64,000 bases of DNA from Bifidobacterium parmae. Lineage in GTDB: Bacteria; Actinomycetota; Actinomycetes; Actinomycetales; Bifidobacteriaceae. The translations under genes were made by a program, and so were the position numbers. This document shows, piece by piece, positions 8,846-23,753 of the stretch; position 1 is the stretch's first letter, and every line of letters begins with the position of its first letter. The notes under the pieces were generated by a model. That model did no database searches and was not told the DNA's origin. It saw only the letters and a program-made list of their open reading frames with translations. The stretch spans positions 96,866 to 160,865 of the forward strand of contig NZ_NMWT01000010.1 in assembly GCF_002860365.1 (NCBI RefSeq). The letters run 5' to 3'.

Positions 8846-9259
8846 ATGGCACGTTCCACCGCCCGCAAGAGGGCTCTGAACACGTTGTATGAGGCGGACG
8901 AGAAGGATCAGGACATCCTGTCCCTGCTCGACGAACGCATCGAGACGCCCGGCGCGCAGACGCCGCTGCCCGAATACGCCATCGAGATCGTCAAGGGCGT
9001 GGCCGAGCACCAGCACGAGATCGACTCCACCCTGGACGAGCACTCCACCGGGTGGAAGGTCCGCCGTATGGGCGTGATCGACCGCAACATCCTGCGTATC
9101 GCCGCCTGGGAGATCCTCTTCAACGACGACGTGCCCGACAAGGTCGCCATCGACGAAGCGCTGTCCCTCGCGAAGACGCTGTGCGACGGGGATTCCCCCG
9201 CATTCATCCACGGACTGCTGTCCGCGATCTGCACGGCCAAGGAAAAGCCGTTGGACTGA
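8846..9259 (+). CDS. nusB: Transcription antitermination protein NusB
   Basis: Encodes 137 residues, all-helical, within the usual 130-180 range. NusB with S10 (NusE) binds boxA RNA in rRNA operons and supports antitermination and rRNA folding. The N-terminal RSTARKRALNTLYEAD and the C-terminal PDKVAIDEALSLAKTLCD are the family's conserved motifs, and IDRNILRIAAWEIL is typical. It follows efp and probably shares its transcript; it ends at a clear intrinsic terminator before carA. Confidence 0.96.
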   Translation: MARSTARKRALNTLYEADEKDQDILSLLDERIETPGAQTPLPEYAIEIVKGVAEHQHEIDSTLDEHSTGWKVRRMGVIDRNILRIAAWEILFNDDVPDKVAIDEALSLAKTLCDGDSPAFIHGLLSAICTAKEKPLD

Positions 9260-9271
9260 TATTTCCTTTTG

Positions 9272-9303
9272 AACGCCTCCCCGCAACACGGGAGGCGTTT
9301 TTA
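9272..9303 (+). terminator. Intrinsic terminator after nusB
   Basis: A perfect 10-bp stem (AACGCCTCCC with GGGAGGCGTT) with an 8-nt loop and a T-tract begins 12 bp after the nusB stop. It separates the efp-nusB unit from carAB. Confidence 0.9.
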
Positions 9304-9445
9304 TGAGAGCGTGGGCCGGGCGCGACAACCGGCGCAAGAACGGAACGGCCGCGAACGGCGACAAACGCGTGTGTCCTGCGCGTGTGCGTCGGCGCGGGCC
9401 GATACCCTTGAACATGGACGACCCGAGAACGAAAAGGGGGTTTTG

Positions 9446-10666
9446 GTGAGCGAGATCGCGAACTATGGCAAGGACGATGCGGTCCTTGTGCTGGAGGATG
9501 GGCAGGTGTATGTGGGTGAACCCTACGGGGCCCATGGCGCGACCACGGGTGAGATCGTGTTCGCCACCGGCATGACCGGATACCAGGAGACGCTCACCGA
9601 CCCGAGCTACGACCGTCAGATCGTCGTGCAGACCTTCCCGCACATCGGCGACACGGGCGTCAACCACGAGGACCCGGAATCCTCCCGCATCTGGGTGGCC
9701 GGCTACATCGTGCGCGAGCCCTCCCCGAACGTGAGCAACTGGCGCGCCGAAGGCAGCCTCGACGGCGACCTCGAAGCCAACGGCATCGTCGGCCTCGCCG
9801 ACATCGACACGCGCAAGCTGGTGCGCCACCTGCGCTCCGCCGGCGTGATGCGCGCCGGCATCTTCTCCGGCGACGCGCTCCTCGGCGAGGACGGCCGCCT
9901 CAAGACCATCGACGAGCTGCTCGACGCGGTCAAGGCCACCCCGCAGATGCAGGGCCTGAGCCTGTACGACGAGGTCTCCACCAAGGAGGCGTACACCATC
10001 GAGCCGTGCGGCGAGTTCGAAGGCAAGGAGCCGCTGTACACGGTCGCCGCCGTCGATCTCGGCATCAAGGCGATGACCCCGCACCGCATGGCCGAGCGCG
10101 GCTGCCGCGTGCACGTCGTGCCCTCCACCATCACGTTCGAGGAGCTGACCGCCTTGAACCCGGACGGCGTCTTCTTCTCCAACGGCCCGGGCGACCCGGA
10201 GCAGGCCGGCCCGGAGGTCGAACTCCTGCGCAAGGTCCTCGACGCCGGCTACCCGTTCTTCGGCATCTGCTTCGGCAACCAGCTGCTCGGCCGCGCGCTC
10301 GGCTTCGGCACGTACAAGCTGAAGTTCGGCCACCGCGGCATCAACCAGCCGGTCAAGGACCTCACCACCGGCAAGGTGGAGGTCACCGCCCACAACCACG
10401 GCTTCGCCGTCGACGCGCCGATCGGCGAGACCGTCGACGCCCCGTTCGAGAACGGCAAGTACGGCAAGGTGTTCGTCAGCCACATCGATCTCAACGATGA
10501 CGTGGTCGAAGGCCTGCAGTGCGTGGACATCCCCGCGTTCTCCGTGCAGTACCACCCGGAGGCCGCCGCCGGTCCGCACGACGCCGCGTACCTGTTCGAC
10601 CGATTCTGCGATCTCATGAAGAACAATCCGCGCGATTCCCGCGCCGACTCCAAGGAAGGTAAGTGA
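9446..10666 (+). CDS. carA: Carbamoyl-phosphate synthase small subunit (glutaminase)
   Basis: Encodes 406 residues from GTG 9446, placed just after an AAAAGGGGG ribosome-binding site; the longer in-frame ORF from 9269 starts inside the nusB terminator and is rejected. CarA hydrolyses glutamine and channels ammonia to CarB for carbamoyl phosphate, a precursor of arginine and pyrimidines. Seen are the N-terminal CPSase_sm domain ([29 protein letters not shown]) and the class I glutamine amidotransferase domain with nucleophile Cys275 in [10 protein letters not shown] and the His-Glu pair in YHPEAAAGP. carB starts one base after the carA stop, so the two are co-translated. Confidence 0.98.
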   Translation: MSEIANYGKDDAVLVLEDGQVYVGEPYGAHGATTGEIVFATGMTGYQETLTDPSYDRQIVVQTFPHIGDTGVNHEDPESSRIWVAGYIVREPSPNVSNWRAEGSLDGDLEANGIVGLADIDTRKLVRHLRSAGVMRAGIFSGDALLGEDGRLKTIDELLDAVKATPQMQGLSLYDEVSTKEAYTIEPCGEFEGKEPLYTVAAVDLGIKAMTPHRMAERGCRVHVVPSTITFEELTALNPDGVFFSNGPGDPEQAGPEVELLRKVLDAGYPFFGICFGNQLLGRALGFGTYKLKFGHRGINQPVKDLTTGKVEVTAHNHGFAVDAPIGETVDAPFENGKYGKVFVSHIDLNDDVVEGLQCVDIPAFSVQYHPEAAAGPHDAAYLFDRFCDLMKNNPRDSRADSKEGK

Positions 10667-10667
10667 T

Positions 10668-14051
<3,384 letters not shown>

Positions 14052-14088
14052 TCAACGGATTTCCTCTCGCACGAAGGAAGGGATCGCG

Positions 14089-15924
14089 ATGAGTGACAGC
14101 CCCATTGAGGAACAGGACAAGGAACGGCTCGCCAGGCGTTCGGACTTCGGTCTGCGTCTGCGCAATTCGATGGACAAGTACGGTCCGTTGTGCGTGGGCA
14201 TCGACCCACACCGGAAACTCCTGACCGATTGGGGCTACAACGTCGACGCCGACGGCGCGGAGATGTTCGCCATGCGCATGCTGCAGGCCGCGAACGGACG
14301 CGCCGCCGCCGTCAAGTTCCAGTCGCCGATGTTCGAGCGCTACGGCTCGAAGGGATTCGCCGCGCTGGAACGCGTGCTGTACGCGGCACGCCAGATGGGC
14401 ATCATCACGATCGTCGACTGCCTGCACGGCGGACTCTCCACGACGATCTCCGCCATCGCCGACGCCTACTTCAAGCCGGGCGCGCCGCTGAGGGCCGACG
14501 CGATCACGCTGCTGCCGTACTACGGCGCGCGATCGCTGCAGGGCCTCATCGACGACGCGCTCGACAACGGGCGCGGCGTGTTCATCGCATCCCTCACCTC
14601 CAACGAGGAAGGCAAGAGCCTGCAGAGCGCCATCCGCCAGGTCGGCGACTACGAAGGCAAGACGGTGGCGTACGGCATCGCCGCCACCGCGCAGAAGAAC
14701 AACCGCAACGTGGACGGCATGGGCTCCGTCGGCCTCGTCATCGGCGCGACCATCGGCCAGTGGATCAACGAGACCGGCGTCGACCCGGCCCAGTTCACCG
14801 GACCGATCCTCTCGCCCGGATACGGCTGGCAGGGCGCCGACGCGAAGGATCTGCGCACCGTGTTCAAGGGGACGAAGGGCAACGTGCTCGTCACCGTGTC
14901 CCGTTTCATCGCCTCCCACGGACCGGACATCGCCGCGTTGAGCGAAGCCACCGAGGCGATCTCGCTCGACGTGCGGCAGGCGCTCATGGAGGCGACGCGC
15001 GTGGGCGAACGGCCGCAGGAGCCGGAACGTCACGACGCGCCGGAAGCCGCGGCGACGGCCGGGACGGCGGCGCCGGCGGGTGCCGCCGGCGAGTCCGCCG
15101 TCGCTCCGGACGCCGCGACCGCAACAACCGAGACGACCGGCGCGACGGACGCGCCGAGGGAGACCATCACCGTGACCGACACCGACAAGACCGCCGCAAC
15201 CGCCGCCACGAACGTCGGGAACGACGCCGCGGCGCAGGCCGACAAGACCGCCGACACCGTTGCCTCCGAAACCGCTTCCACCGAAAACGCCGGCACGCAG
15301 CCGGAGACCCCGGTCAAGACGGACGCGGACGAGGATGCGCTGCGCGGCGGCCGGCTGCTCGTGCTCACCGGCCCCGCCGGCGTCGGCAAGGGCACCGTCG
15401 AGATCGCGCTGCGCAAGAAGCACCCGGAGATCTGGGTGTCCGTTTCCGCCACGACGCGCGACCCTCGCCCGGGCGAGGTGAACGGCGTCAACTACTGGTT
15501 CATGAGCGAGGAGGAGTTCGCCGCCAAGGAGAAGGCGGGGGAGTTCCTGGAGACCGCGCTCGTGCACGGCATGGCCCACTACGGCACGCCGCTGAAGCCG
15601 CTTGAGGACCACATGGCCGTCGGTACGCCGACGATCCTCGAAATCGACCTGCAGGGCGCGCGCCGCGTCAAGGAGAAGGCCAAGGAGCTCGGACTCGAAG
15701 TGGTGACCGTGTTCATCGCCCCGCCGAGCTTCGACGAGCTGGTGCGCCGCCTCACCGGCCGCGGCACTGAAACCGAGGAGCAGCGCAAGAGGCGCCTCGA
15801 AACCGCGAAGGTGGAGCTCGCCGCCGAAGGCGAATTCGACGTGACCATCGTCAATGAGAACGTCGAAGAGGCCGCCGACCAGCTCTGGTCGCTCATCGCC
15901 AAGGAGTACGGCAAGGAGGCGTGA
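14089..15924 (+). CDS. gmk: PyrF-like (degenerate OMP decarboxylase) / guanylate kinase fusion
   Basis: One uninterrupted 611-residue frame joins two enzymes. Residues 1 to about 305 resemble mycobacterial-type OMP decarboxylase (LCVGIDPHRKLL; VKFQSPMFERYGSKGFAALE; ADAITLLPYYG; GPILSPGYGWQG). However, where active enzymes have D-x-K-x-x-D, this protein has DCLHGG (110-115), so the catalytic Lys and second Asp are absent; K76 of the first motif is kept. Residues about 310-418 are a low-complexity Ala/Thr/Asp linker. Residues about 419-611 are a complete guanylate kinase (GMP + ATP to GDP + ADP) with P-loop GPAGVGKG (428-435), SATTRDPRPGE and the LID/RGTETEEQ region. The Gmk half is expected to be active; the PyrF half may be regulatory. 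The gene follows carB and ends at a terminator. Separate genes in relatives would support a recent fusion. Confidence 0.88.
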   Translation: MSDSPIEEQDKERLARRSDFGLRLRNSMDKYGPLCVGIDPHRKLLTDWGYNVDADGAEMFAMRMLQAANGRAAAVKFQSPMFERYGSKGFAALERVLYAARQMGIITIVDCLHGGLSTTISAIADAYFKPGAPLRADAITLLPYYGARSLQGLIDDALDNGRGVFIASLTSNEEGKSLQSAIRQVGDYEGKTVAYGIAATAQKNNRNVDGMGSVGLVIGATIGQWINETGVDPAQFTGPILSPGYGWQGADAKDLRTVFKGTKGNVLVTVSRFIASHGPDIAALSEATEAISLDVRQALMEATRVGERPQEPERHDAPEAAATAGTAAPAGAAGESAVAPDAATATTETTGATDAPRETITVTDTDKTAATAATNVGNDAAAQADKTADTVASETASTENAGTQPETPVKTDADEDALRGGRLLVLTGPAGVGKGTVEIALRKKHPEIWVSVSATTRDPRPGEVNGVNYWFMSEEEFAAKEKAGEFLETALVHGMAHYGTPLKPLEDHMAVGTPTILEIDLQGARRVKEKAKELGLEVVTVFIAPPSFDELVRRLTGRGTETEEQRKRRLETAKVELAAEGEFDVTIVNENVEEAADQLWSLIAKEYGKEA

Positions 15925-15956
15925 GCCTTCCCGCGCATCCCGGTACGGCCTGTAAT

Positions 15957-15994
15957 ACGTGAGGCTCCCTCGTCAGAGGGAGCCTCACGTTTAT
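15957..15994. terminator. Strong hairpin terminator after the gmk fusion gene
   Basis: A perfect 15-bp stem (ACGTGAGGCTCCCTC with GAGGGAGCCTCACGT) around GTCA, followed by TTTATG, lies 33 bp after the stop codon. It ends the carA-carB-gmk transcript. Confidence 0.88.
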
Positions 15995-16022
15995 GTTCGC
16001 CTATGTTCGCCGTCGGGATATC

Positions 16023-16335
16023 GGTCTCGCCGGTGGTGAGTCGGGTGTTCCTCCCGCTGGCGGGAGGTGGCGCGTAGCGCCGGAGGGTGGTCTTGGGCGC
16101 GGGATTCGTGAGGACCACCCCCACCCGGCTTCGCCGGGAGCCCCCGCCAGCGGGGGCGGGGCTTGATGGGTGCTGGTTTCGCCGGGAGCCCCCGCCGGCG
16201 GGGGCGGGTTTGGTTGGTGCCGGCTTTGCGGGATTTCCGCCGGCGGGGCGTGCTTGCTGACCGTCTCGCTGGGGAATCCGCCGGCGGGGCGTGCCTGCTG
16301 GCGGTCTTGCGGGATTTCCGCTGGCGGGGCGGATA
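16023..16335. repeat. Palindromic repeat cluster R4
   Basis: Occupies the gap between the convergent gmk fusion and thiamine-binding genes. It starts with a left arm of a third subtype (CTCCCGCTGGCGGGAGG, mini-hairpin GGCGCGTAGCGCC, GGAGGGTGG), then a right arm CCACCCCCACCCGGC, TTC, GCCGGGAGCCCCCGCC and palindrome. A second right-half fragment follows (GCCGGGAGCCCCCGCCGGCG). Two tandem short modules of about 55 bp come last, each with GGCGGGGCGTGC, TGCTG, a GTCTYGC element, GGGRATTYC and CGCYGGCGGGGC. The last module abuts the stop codon of the minus-strand gene. Confidence 0.8.
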
Positions 16336-16836
16336 CTACTGAGCTGCGGCGGCCTTGCGGTCGGCGATGAGCTGGTCGGCGAGCTTCGGCTTTTCGGTGA
16401 GCTGGCCGGTGAAGCCGGGGCGGATGTCCATGTGGAGCACGAGACTCGTGCGGTATCCCTGCTCCGCGAGTTTCTTCGCGGCCTCCCCGGCCACGTGCAG
16501 CACGTCGTCGAGATCGCCCTCCACGTCCGTGAACAGCGCGTTCGTCTCCTGCGGCAGGCCCGAATCGCGGATCACCTCGATCGCCTGCGAGACGTAGGGG
16601 GAGACCTCGGCGCCCGCGCCCGTCACCGACACCTGGATCGCGGCCACCGTGTTGAGATACGGTTTGCCGGTCTTCGGGTCAATCGGGACCTCCTGTTTCA
16701 CGGCGAAACGGTCGGTCGCCGTGGCGAGCGCCGCGTCAGGTGCGTTCGCCGCATCCGTCGCGCGTGGCACGTCCCCCATGCCTGTCGCGTCCGCCGCGAC
16801 GGGCATGACCGCGTCATCGTTCTGCGTCATCGTCAT
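16336..16836 (-). CDS. Thiamine-binding protein, MTH1187/YkoF type
   Basis: Encodes 166 residues. Residues about 62-150 (AAIQVSVTGAGAEVSPYVSQ, GLPQETNALFTDVEGDLDDV, RTSLVLHMDIRPGF) match the Thiamine_BP fold of small ferredoxin-like proteins that bind thiamine or its pyrimidine. The first 60 residues are Ala/Asp-rich and probably disordered. It lies 13 bp downstream of thiD on the minus strand and is almost certainly co-transcribed with it, which fits a role in holding or delivering thiamine or HMP. No transmembrane segment or signal peptide is visible. The start ATG 16836 is preceded by GAAAGAGAG. The exact ligand is not shown by the sequence. Confidence 0.8.
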   Translation of the reverse strand: MTMTQNDDAVMPVAADATGMGDVPRATDAANAPDAALATATDRFAVKQEVPIDPKTGKPYLNTVAAIQVSVTGAGAEVSPYVSQAIEVIRDSGLPQETNALFTDVEGDLDDVLHVAGEAAKKLAEQGYRTSLVLHMDIRPGFTGQLTEKPKLADQLIADRKAAAAQ

Positions 16837-16849
16837 CTCTCTTTCTCTC

Positions 16850-17656
16850 TTACCGCCACTGCCACGCGTGGTCCATCGGACCGGAACCGTGGCCCAGGTC
16901 GAGCATCGCGTTCAATGCGCCGGTCAGATACTCCTTCGCGTGCCGGATCGCGTCGGGCAGCGTCTCGCCCTTCGCGAGATTCGACGCGATCGCCGAGCTC
17001 AGCGTGCAGCCGGTGCCGTGCGTGTTCGGATTGTCGACGCGCGAACCCTCGAACCACGTGACCGTGCCGTCGGTCTCGGCGAGCACGTCGTTCGCGTCGT
17101 TCGTGTGGTGGCCGCCCTTGACGAGCGCCGCGCAGCCGTAGCGCGAGACGAGCGCGCGCGCCGCCTCCTCCATCGAATCGGCGTCGACGATCGCCATGCC
17201 GGTGAGCTCCTGCGCCTCGGGGATGTTCGGCGTGATGACCGTGGCGAGCGGGAACAGCTTCGACGTGAGCGCGGCGATCGCGTCGTCGCTGATGAGCTTC
17301 GCGCCGGACGTGGCGACCATGACCGGGTCGAGCACGACGTTCGCCGCGTGATGGAACGTGAGCCGGTCGGCGATCACGTCGATGATGCCGGTCGCGGACA
17401 CCATGCCGATCTTGACGGCCAGCGGCGGGATGTCCTCGAACACGGCGTCGATCTGGTCGGCGAGGATCGTCGGCTCCGTATCCTGGATGGAACGCACGCC
17501 GGTCGTGTTCTGCGCGGTGAGTGCGGTGATCGCGCTCATGCCGAACACGCCGTTGGCGAGCATGGTCTTGAGGTCCGCCTGCATGCCCGCGCCGCCGGAC
17601 GAATCCGAACCGGAGATCGCGAGCACGGGGGGAAGCGTGGTTGCATGTGTTGACAT
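16850..17656 (-). CDS. thiD: Hydroxymethylpyrimidine/phosphomethylpyrimidine kinase
   Basis: Encodes about 268 residues from ATG 17656; a GTG at 17692 would add 12 residues and cannot be excluded. ThiD phosphorylates HMP and then HMP phosphate to HMP diphosphate, the pyrimidine substrate of ThiE. Seen are the ribokinase-like opening LAISGSDSSGGAGMQADLKT, the ALTAQNTTGV loop, VLDPVMVATSGAKL, and the anion-hole/catalytic region NTHGTGCTLSSAIA. It is the first gene of a two-gene minus-strand unit with the thiamine-binding protein and is divergent from the AAA+ ATPase gene. No riboswitch was recognised in the 170-bp upstream gap. Confidence 0.96.
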   Translation of the reverse strand: MSTHATTLPPVLAISGSDSSGGAGMQADLKTMLANGVFGMSAITALTAQNTTGVRSIQDTEPTILADQIDAVFEDIPPLAVKIGMVSATGIIDVIADRLTFHHAANVVLDPVMVATSGAKLISDDAIAALTSKLFPLATVITPNIPEAQELTGMAIVDADSMEEAARALVSRYGCAALVKGGHHTNDANDVLAETDGTVTWFEGSRVDNPNTHGTGCTLSSAIASNLAKGETLPDAIRHAKEYLTGALNAMLDLGHGSGPMDHAWQWR

Positions 17657-17826
17657 ACGGTTCAGCTTAGTCGCGGGAGACGTGTTTTTCACCTGTTTCC
17701 GCCGTCGACCCGCCGTTGGTTTCCCGTCCGGCTTCTCTCGGATTTCCCTTGCTTCCGGGGCGGTTGTGTGGTGTGATGGAACGGGCCTGGATGAGGGCCG
17801 GAACCGAGCAGTGGGAGAGGGGAATC

Positions 17827-19032
17827 ATGTCCGACGACGTGTTGCGCCGCGACGGCGTGCTGGCGCGCATCACCGGATTCGACGAGGGGCGCGTCGCCTA
17901 TTACGCGACGATGCCGAACGGGCGGAGCACGCAGCTCACGTTCCCGCGGCAGGAGGTGTTCGACGTGGGCGACGTGCTGCTCGTCGGCGACGGCTTCTAC
18001 ACGAAGGTGCCCGCCTCCGTCTGGCCGGTCAAGCCCCGCGTCGGCGTCGTACGCCGCGCTCTGGAGGACGCGGTCGTCCTGGAGACCTCGGACGGGCTGG
18101 AACTCCTCGAAGGCGACTATCCGGTGGACATCATGCCCGGCAACACGGTCGAGTTCACCGACCTGTTCGGCATCGAACGCGTGCTGTGGCCGACGGCCAT
18201 CCGCCCCGGCGAAAGCGACCATGACGACGACATCAAACAGTACCGGATCACGCCGAGCGCCGACCCGGACCTCACGTTCGCGTCGTTCGGCGGCTACGAG
18301 CAGGTCGTCACGCGCGCCAAGGAGCTCATCGAGACGCAGCTCGGCAACAGCGTGCAGATGCGCGCCATCGGCGCGAAGCCGATCAAGGGCGTGATCTTCA
18401 CCGGCGCGCCCGGCACCGGCAAGACGCATCTGGCGCGCATCATCGCCAACGTGGCCGACGCGCAGTTCTACCTCGTCTCCGGTCCGACCATCGTGAGCAA
18501 ATACGTGGGCGACAGCGAGGAGACGCTGCGCATGATCTTCGCGGCCGCTCAGGCTGACCAGCGCGCCATCATCTTCTTCGACGAGATCGATTCGATCGCA
18601 TCCTCGCGCGACACCGACACGAACGGCGTCGGCAAGCGTCTCGTCGCGCAGCTCCTGACGCTCATGGACGGTTTCGCGTCCAAGGGCAACGTGGTGGTCG
18701 TCGCCGCCACGAACCGCATCGAGGACGTGGACCCGGCGCTGCTGCGCCCCGGCCGGTTCGACTGGCAGATCCCGTTCCCGATGCCGGGCGAGCATGACCG
18801 TCTCGCGATCCTCGAAGTGCAGGAGCGGGCGCTCGCGACCGAAGGGGAGCTGCCGCTCGCGGACATCGCACGACGCACCGAAGGCTGGAGCGGCGCCGAA
18901 GTGTGCGCGATCTGGACGGAGGCGGCGCTCGTCGCCGCCAAGGACCGCCGCGCCGCGATCCGCGCGAGCGACCTCACGACCGCGTTCGAACGCGTCGAAC
19001 GCCGCCCCGAACTGCGCGCGCACCGGGGCTAG
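17827..19032 (+). CDS. AAA+ ATPase with one ATPase module, function unknown
   Basis: Encodes 401 residues from ATG 17827, preceded by GAGAGGGG; an upstream in-frame start at 17716 lacks a ribosome site. Residues 1 to about 140 form a beta-rich N-terminal domain not recognised by eye. Residues about 155-390 are a classic AAA module of the Cdc48/PAN group: Walker A GAPGTGKT (193-200), pore-loop-like YVGDSEE, Walker B FFDEID (D252), sensor ATNRIEDVDPALLRPGR with arginine fingers, and the C-terminal lid GWSGAEVCAIWTEAA. It lacks the coiled coil of the actinobacterial ARC/Mpa proteasome ATPase and has no protease neighbour. It is divergent from thiD, and a 52-bp-period hairpin array starts about 90 bp after its stop. 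A role in remodelling an unknown substrate is an inference. Confidence 0.82.
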   Translation: MSDDVLRRDGVLARITGFDEGRVAYYATMPNGRSTQLTFPRQEVFDVGDVLLVGDGFYTKVPASVWPVKPRVGVVRRALEDAVVLETSDGLELLEGDYPVDIMPGNTVEFTDLFGIERVLWPTAIRPGESDHDDDIKQYRITPSADPDLTFASFGGYEQVVTRAKELIETQLGNSVQMRAIGAKPIKGVIFTGAPGTGKTHLARIIANVADAQFYLVSGPTIVSKYVGDSEETLRMIFAAAQADQRAIIFFDEIDSIASSRDTDTNGVGKRLVAQLLTLMDGFASKGNVVVVAATNRIEDVDPALLRPGRFDWQIPFPMPGEHDRLAILEVQERALATEGELPLADIARRTEGWSGAEVCAIWTEAALVAAKDRRAAIRASDLTTAFERVERRPELRAHRG

Positions 19033-19120
19033 GAGAAGCGGGATGGGGGGAGCGACATGGCATCCGAACCGCTGCGATTGCTCGACTGATCGGTGAGGCC
19101 GGGGCTTCGGCCGGCAGCCG

Positions 19121-19380
19121 GCCTGAAGCGTCGTCATCGTGCCATGCTTGGCACGATGACGACATTGAGCGGCCCCGTTGCGTCGGTTCCATGCCAGCTA
19201 TGGCACGGTGACGATGAAAAAGCCACCTACAGCGTCGGGTTCGTGCCATGCTTGGCGTGGATCCGACGGCAAGCCGCCTTGCAGCGTCGGTCTTATGCCA
19301 GCTATGGCACGGAAACGACGCGAACCATTCCCACAGCAGCGTTTGCATGCCAGCTATGGCATGGAACCGACGGATAAACA
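19121..19380. repeat. Five-unit hairpin array with exact 52-bp period
   Basis: Five units carry a 14-bp palindromic core at 19140, 19192, 19244, 19296 and 19348, each exactly 52 bp apart. Units 1 and 3 have TGCCA-TGCT-TGGC(A/G); units 2, 4 and 5 have TGCCA-GCTA-TGGCA. Flanks extend the dyad to about 16-bp arms (CGTCGGTTCC... / ...GGAACCGACG type). Unit 1 is perfectly complementary over 15 bp per arm, and unit 3 pairs over all 16 positions if G-U pairs are allowed. About 16 bp between units is variable. Since 52 is not a multiple of 3 the array is not coding. 52 bp equals five turns of B-DNA, so all dyads face one side of the helix. Function unknown. Confidence 0.85.
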
Positions 19381-19404
19381 AGATGCTGCCCGGCCGAGAA
19401 ATGC

Positions 19405-19528
19405 CATGCCCCCGCCGGCGGGGGCTGTCGACGCAGTCGACTGGGGGTGGTCGCCTGATGGGGAATCGGACGACCACCCCCAGTCATGCTTGCGCATGAC
19501 AGCCCCCGCCAGCGGGGGCGAGGGATAA
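19405..19528. repeat. Palindromic repeat cluster R5 (complete single unit)
   Basis: This is the cleanest copy of the large inverted repeat in the window. It runs: palindrome CCCCCGCCGGCGGGGG, CTGTC, mini-hairpin GACGCAGTC, GACTGGGGGTGGTC, a 20-bp loop, GACCACCCCCAGTC, mini-hairpin ATGCTTGCGCAT, GACAG, and palindrome CCCCCGCCAGCGGGGGC. Left and right arms are complementary over most of their length. It lies between the hairpin array and the 3' end of the minus-strand thiE-thiC gene. Confidence 0.88.
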
Positions 19529-19656
19529 TAAGGGCATCGCTTGCGAGGTTGTTCCACCGGAACCGCCGGCGGCCCGAAACATCACGGTTTGACTGTGATG
19601 CTTTCGCGACGGAGCGAAAAAGGAAGGCCACGACTTGGTCGTGGCCTTCCTTCGGA
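19529..19656 (-). other. Gap downstream of thiE-thiC with possible terminator
   Basis: Nothing protein-coding is visible. The segment GAAGGCCACGA, CTTGG, TCGTGGCCTTC (about 19622-19649) forms an 11-bp hairpin close to the minus-strand thiE-thiC stop; read on the minus strand it is followed by TTTTTCGCTCC. This fits an intrinsic terminator for thiE-thiC. Confidence 0.75.
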
Positions 19657-23473
<3,817 letters not shown>

Positions 23474-23479
23474 ATTCAC

Positions 23480-23566
23480 TGCTCCCTACGCTGGTCTTAA
23501 CCAACAGGTTCAAAGGGTCGGGCGTCGCGCCCATCTCAACCCGCCGGCGGCGGGTTCCCCTGCATT
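23480..23566 (-). promoter_or_regulatory. TPP riboswitch (THI element) in the thiM leader
   Basis: On the minus strand the leader carries the hallmarks of a thiamine-pyrophosphate aptamer: GCAGGGG at the 5' side of P1, a variable GC-rich hairpin (CCCGCCGCCGGCGGG), the conserved TTGAGAT, a second stem, CCCTTTGAACCTG, and the closing GACCAGCGTAGGGAGCA. The GGGAG of the last segment is also the thiM ribosome-binding site, so ligand binding would be expected to hide it and block translation. No separate aptamer was found upstream of thiD or thiE-thiC. Confidence 0.93.
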
Positions 23567-23753
23567 GCGTTATCGGATTCGACGCTATGCGGCTATATGG
23601 ACAATCTGTGACGAAGACGCGTTCCAGCGCGCCGCGCCTCTTGCGTGTCGCGCCGCCGCGTGGTAATCACGGCGTCCCCTTCCGCCGGTCGGCGTATGCA
23701 GGTAGTCTGAACGGGTTGTAAGACCCCAAACCGTTCAAACCAGAAGGTGCATT

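Noticed and set aside
17657-17826. TPP riboswitch upstream of thiD
   Set aside because: No CTGAGA or ACCTG...GCGTAGGGA-type conserved segments are present on the minus strand.
19093-19377. Plus-strand ORF across the 52-bp array
   Set aside because: The period is not a multiple of three, so each unit is read in a different frame and the product is not repetitive or conserved.
19121-19380. CRISPR array
   Set aside because: The dyads vary in sequence between units, the intervals are only about 16 bp if full dyads are counted, and no cas genes are in the window.
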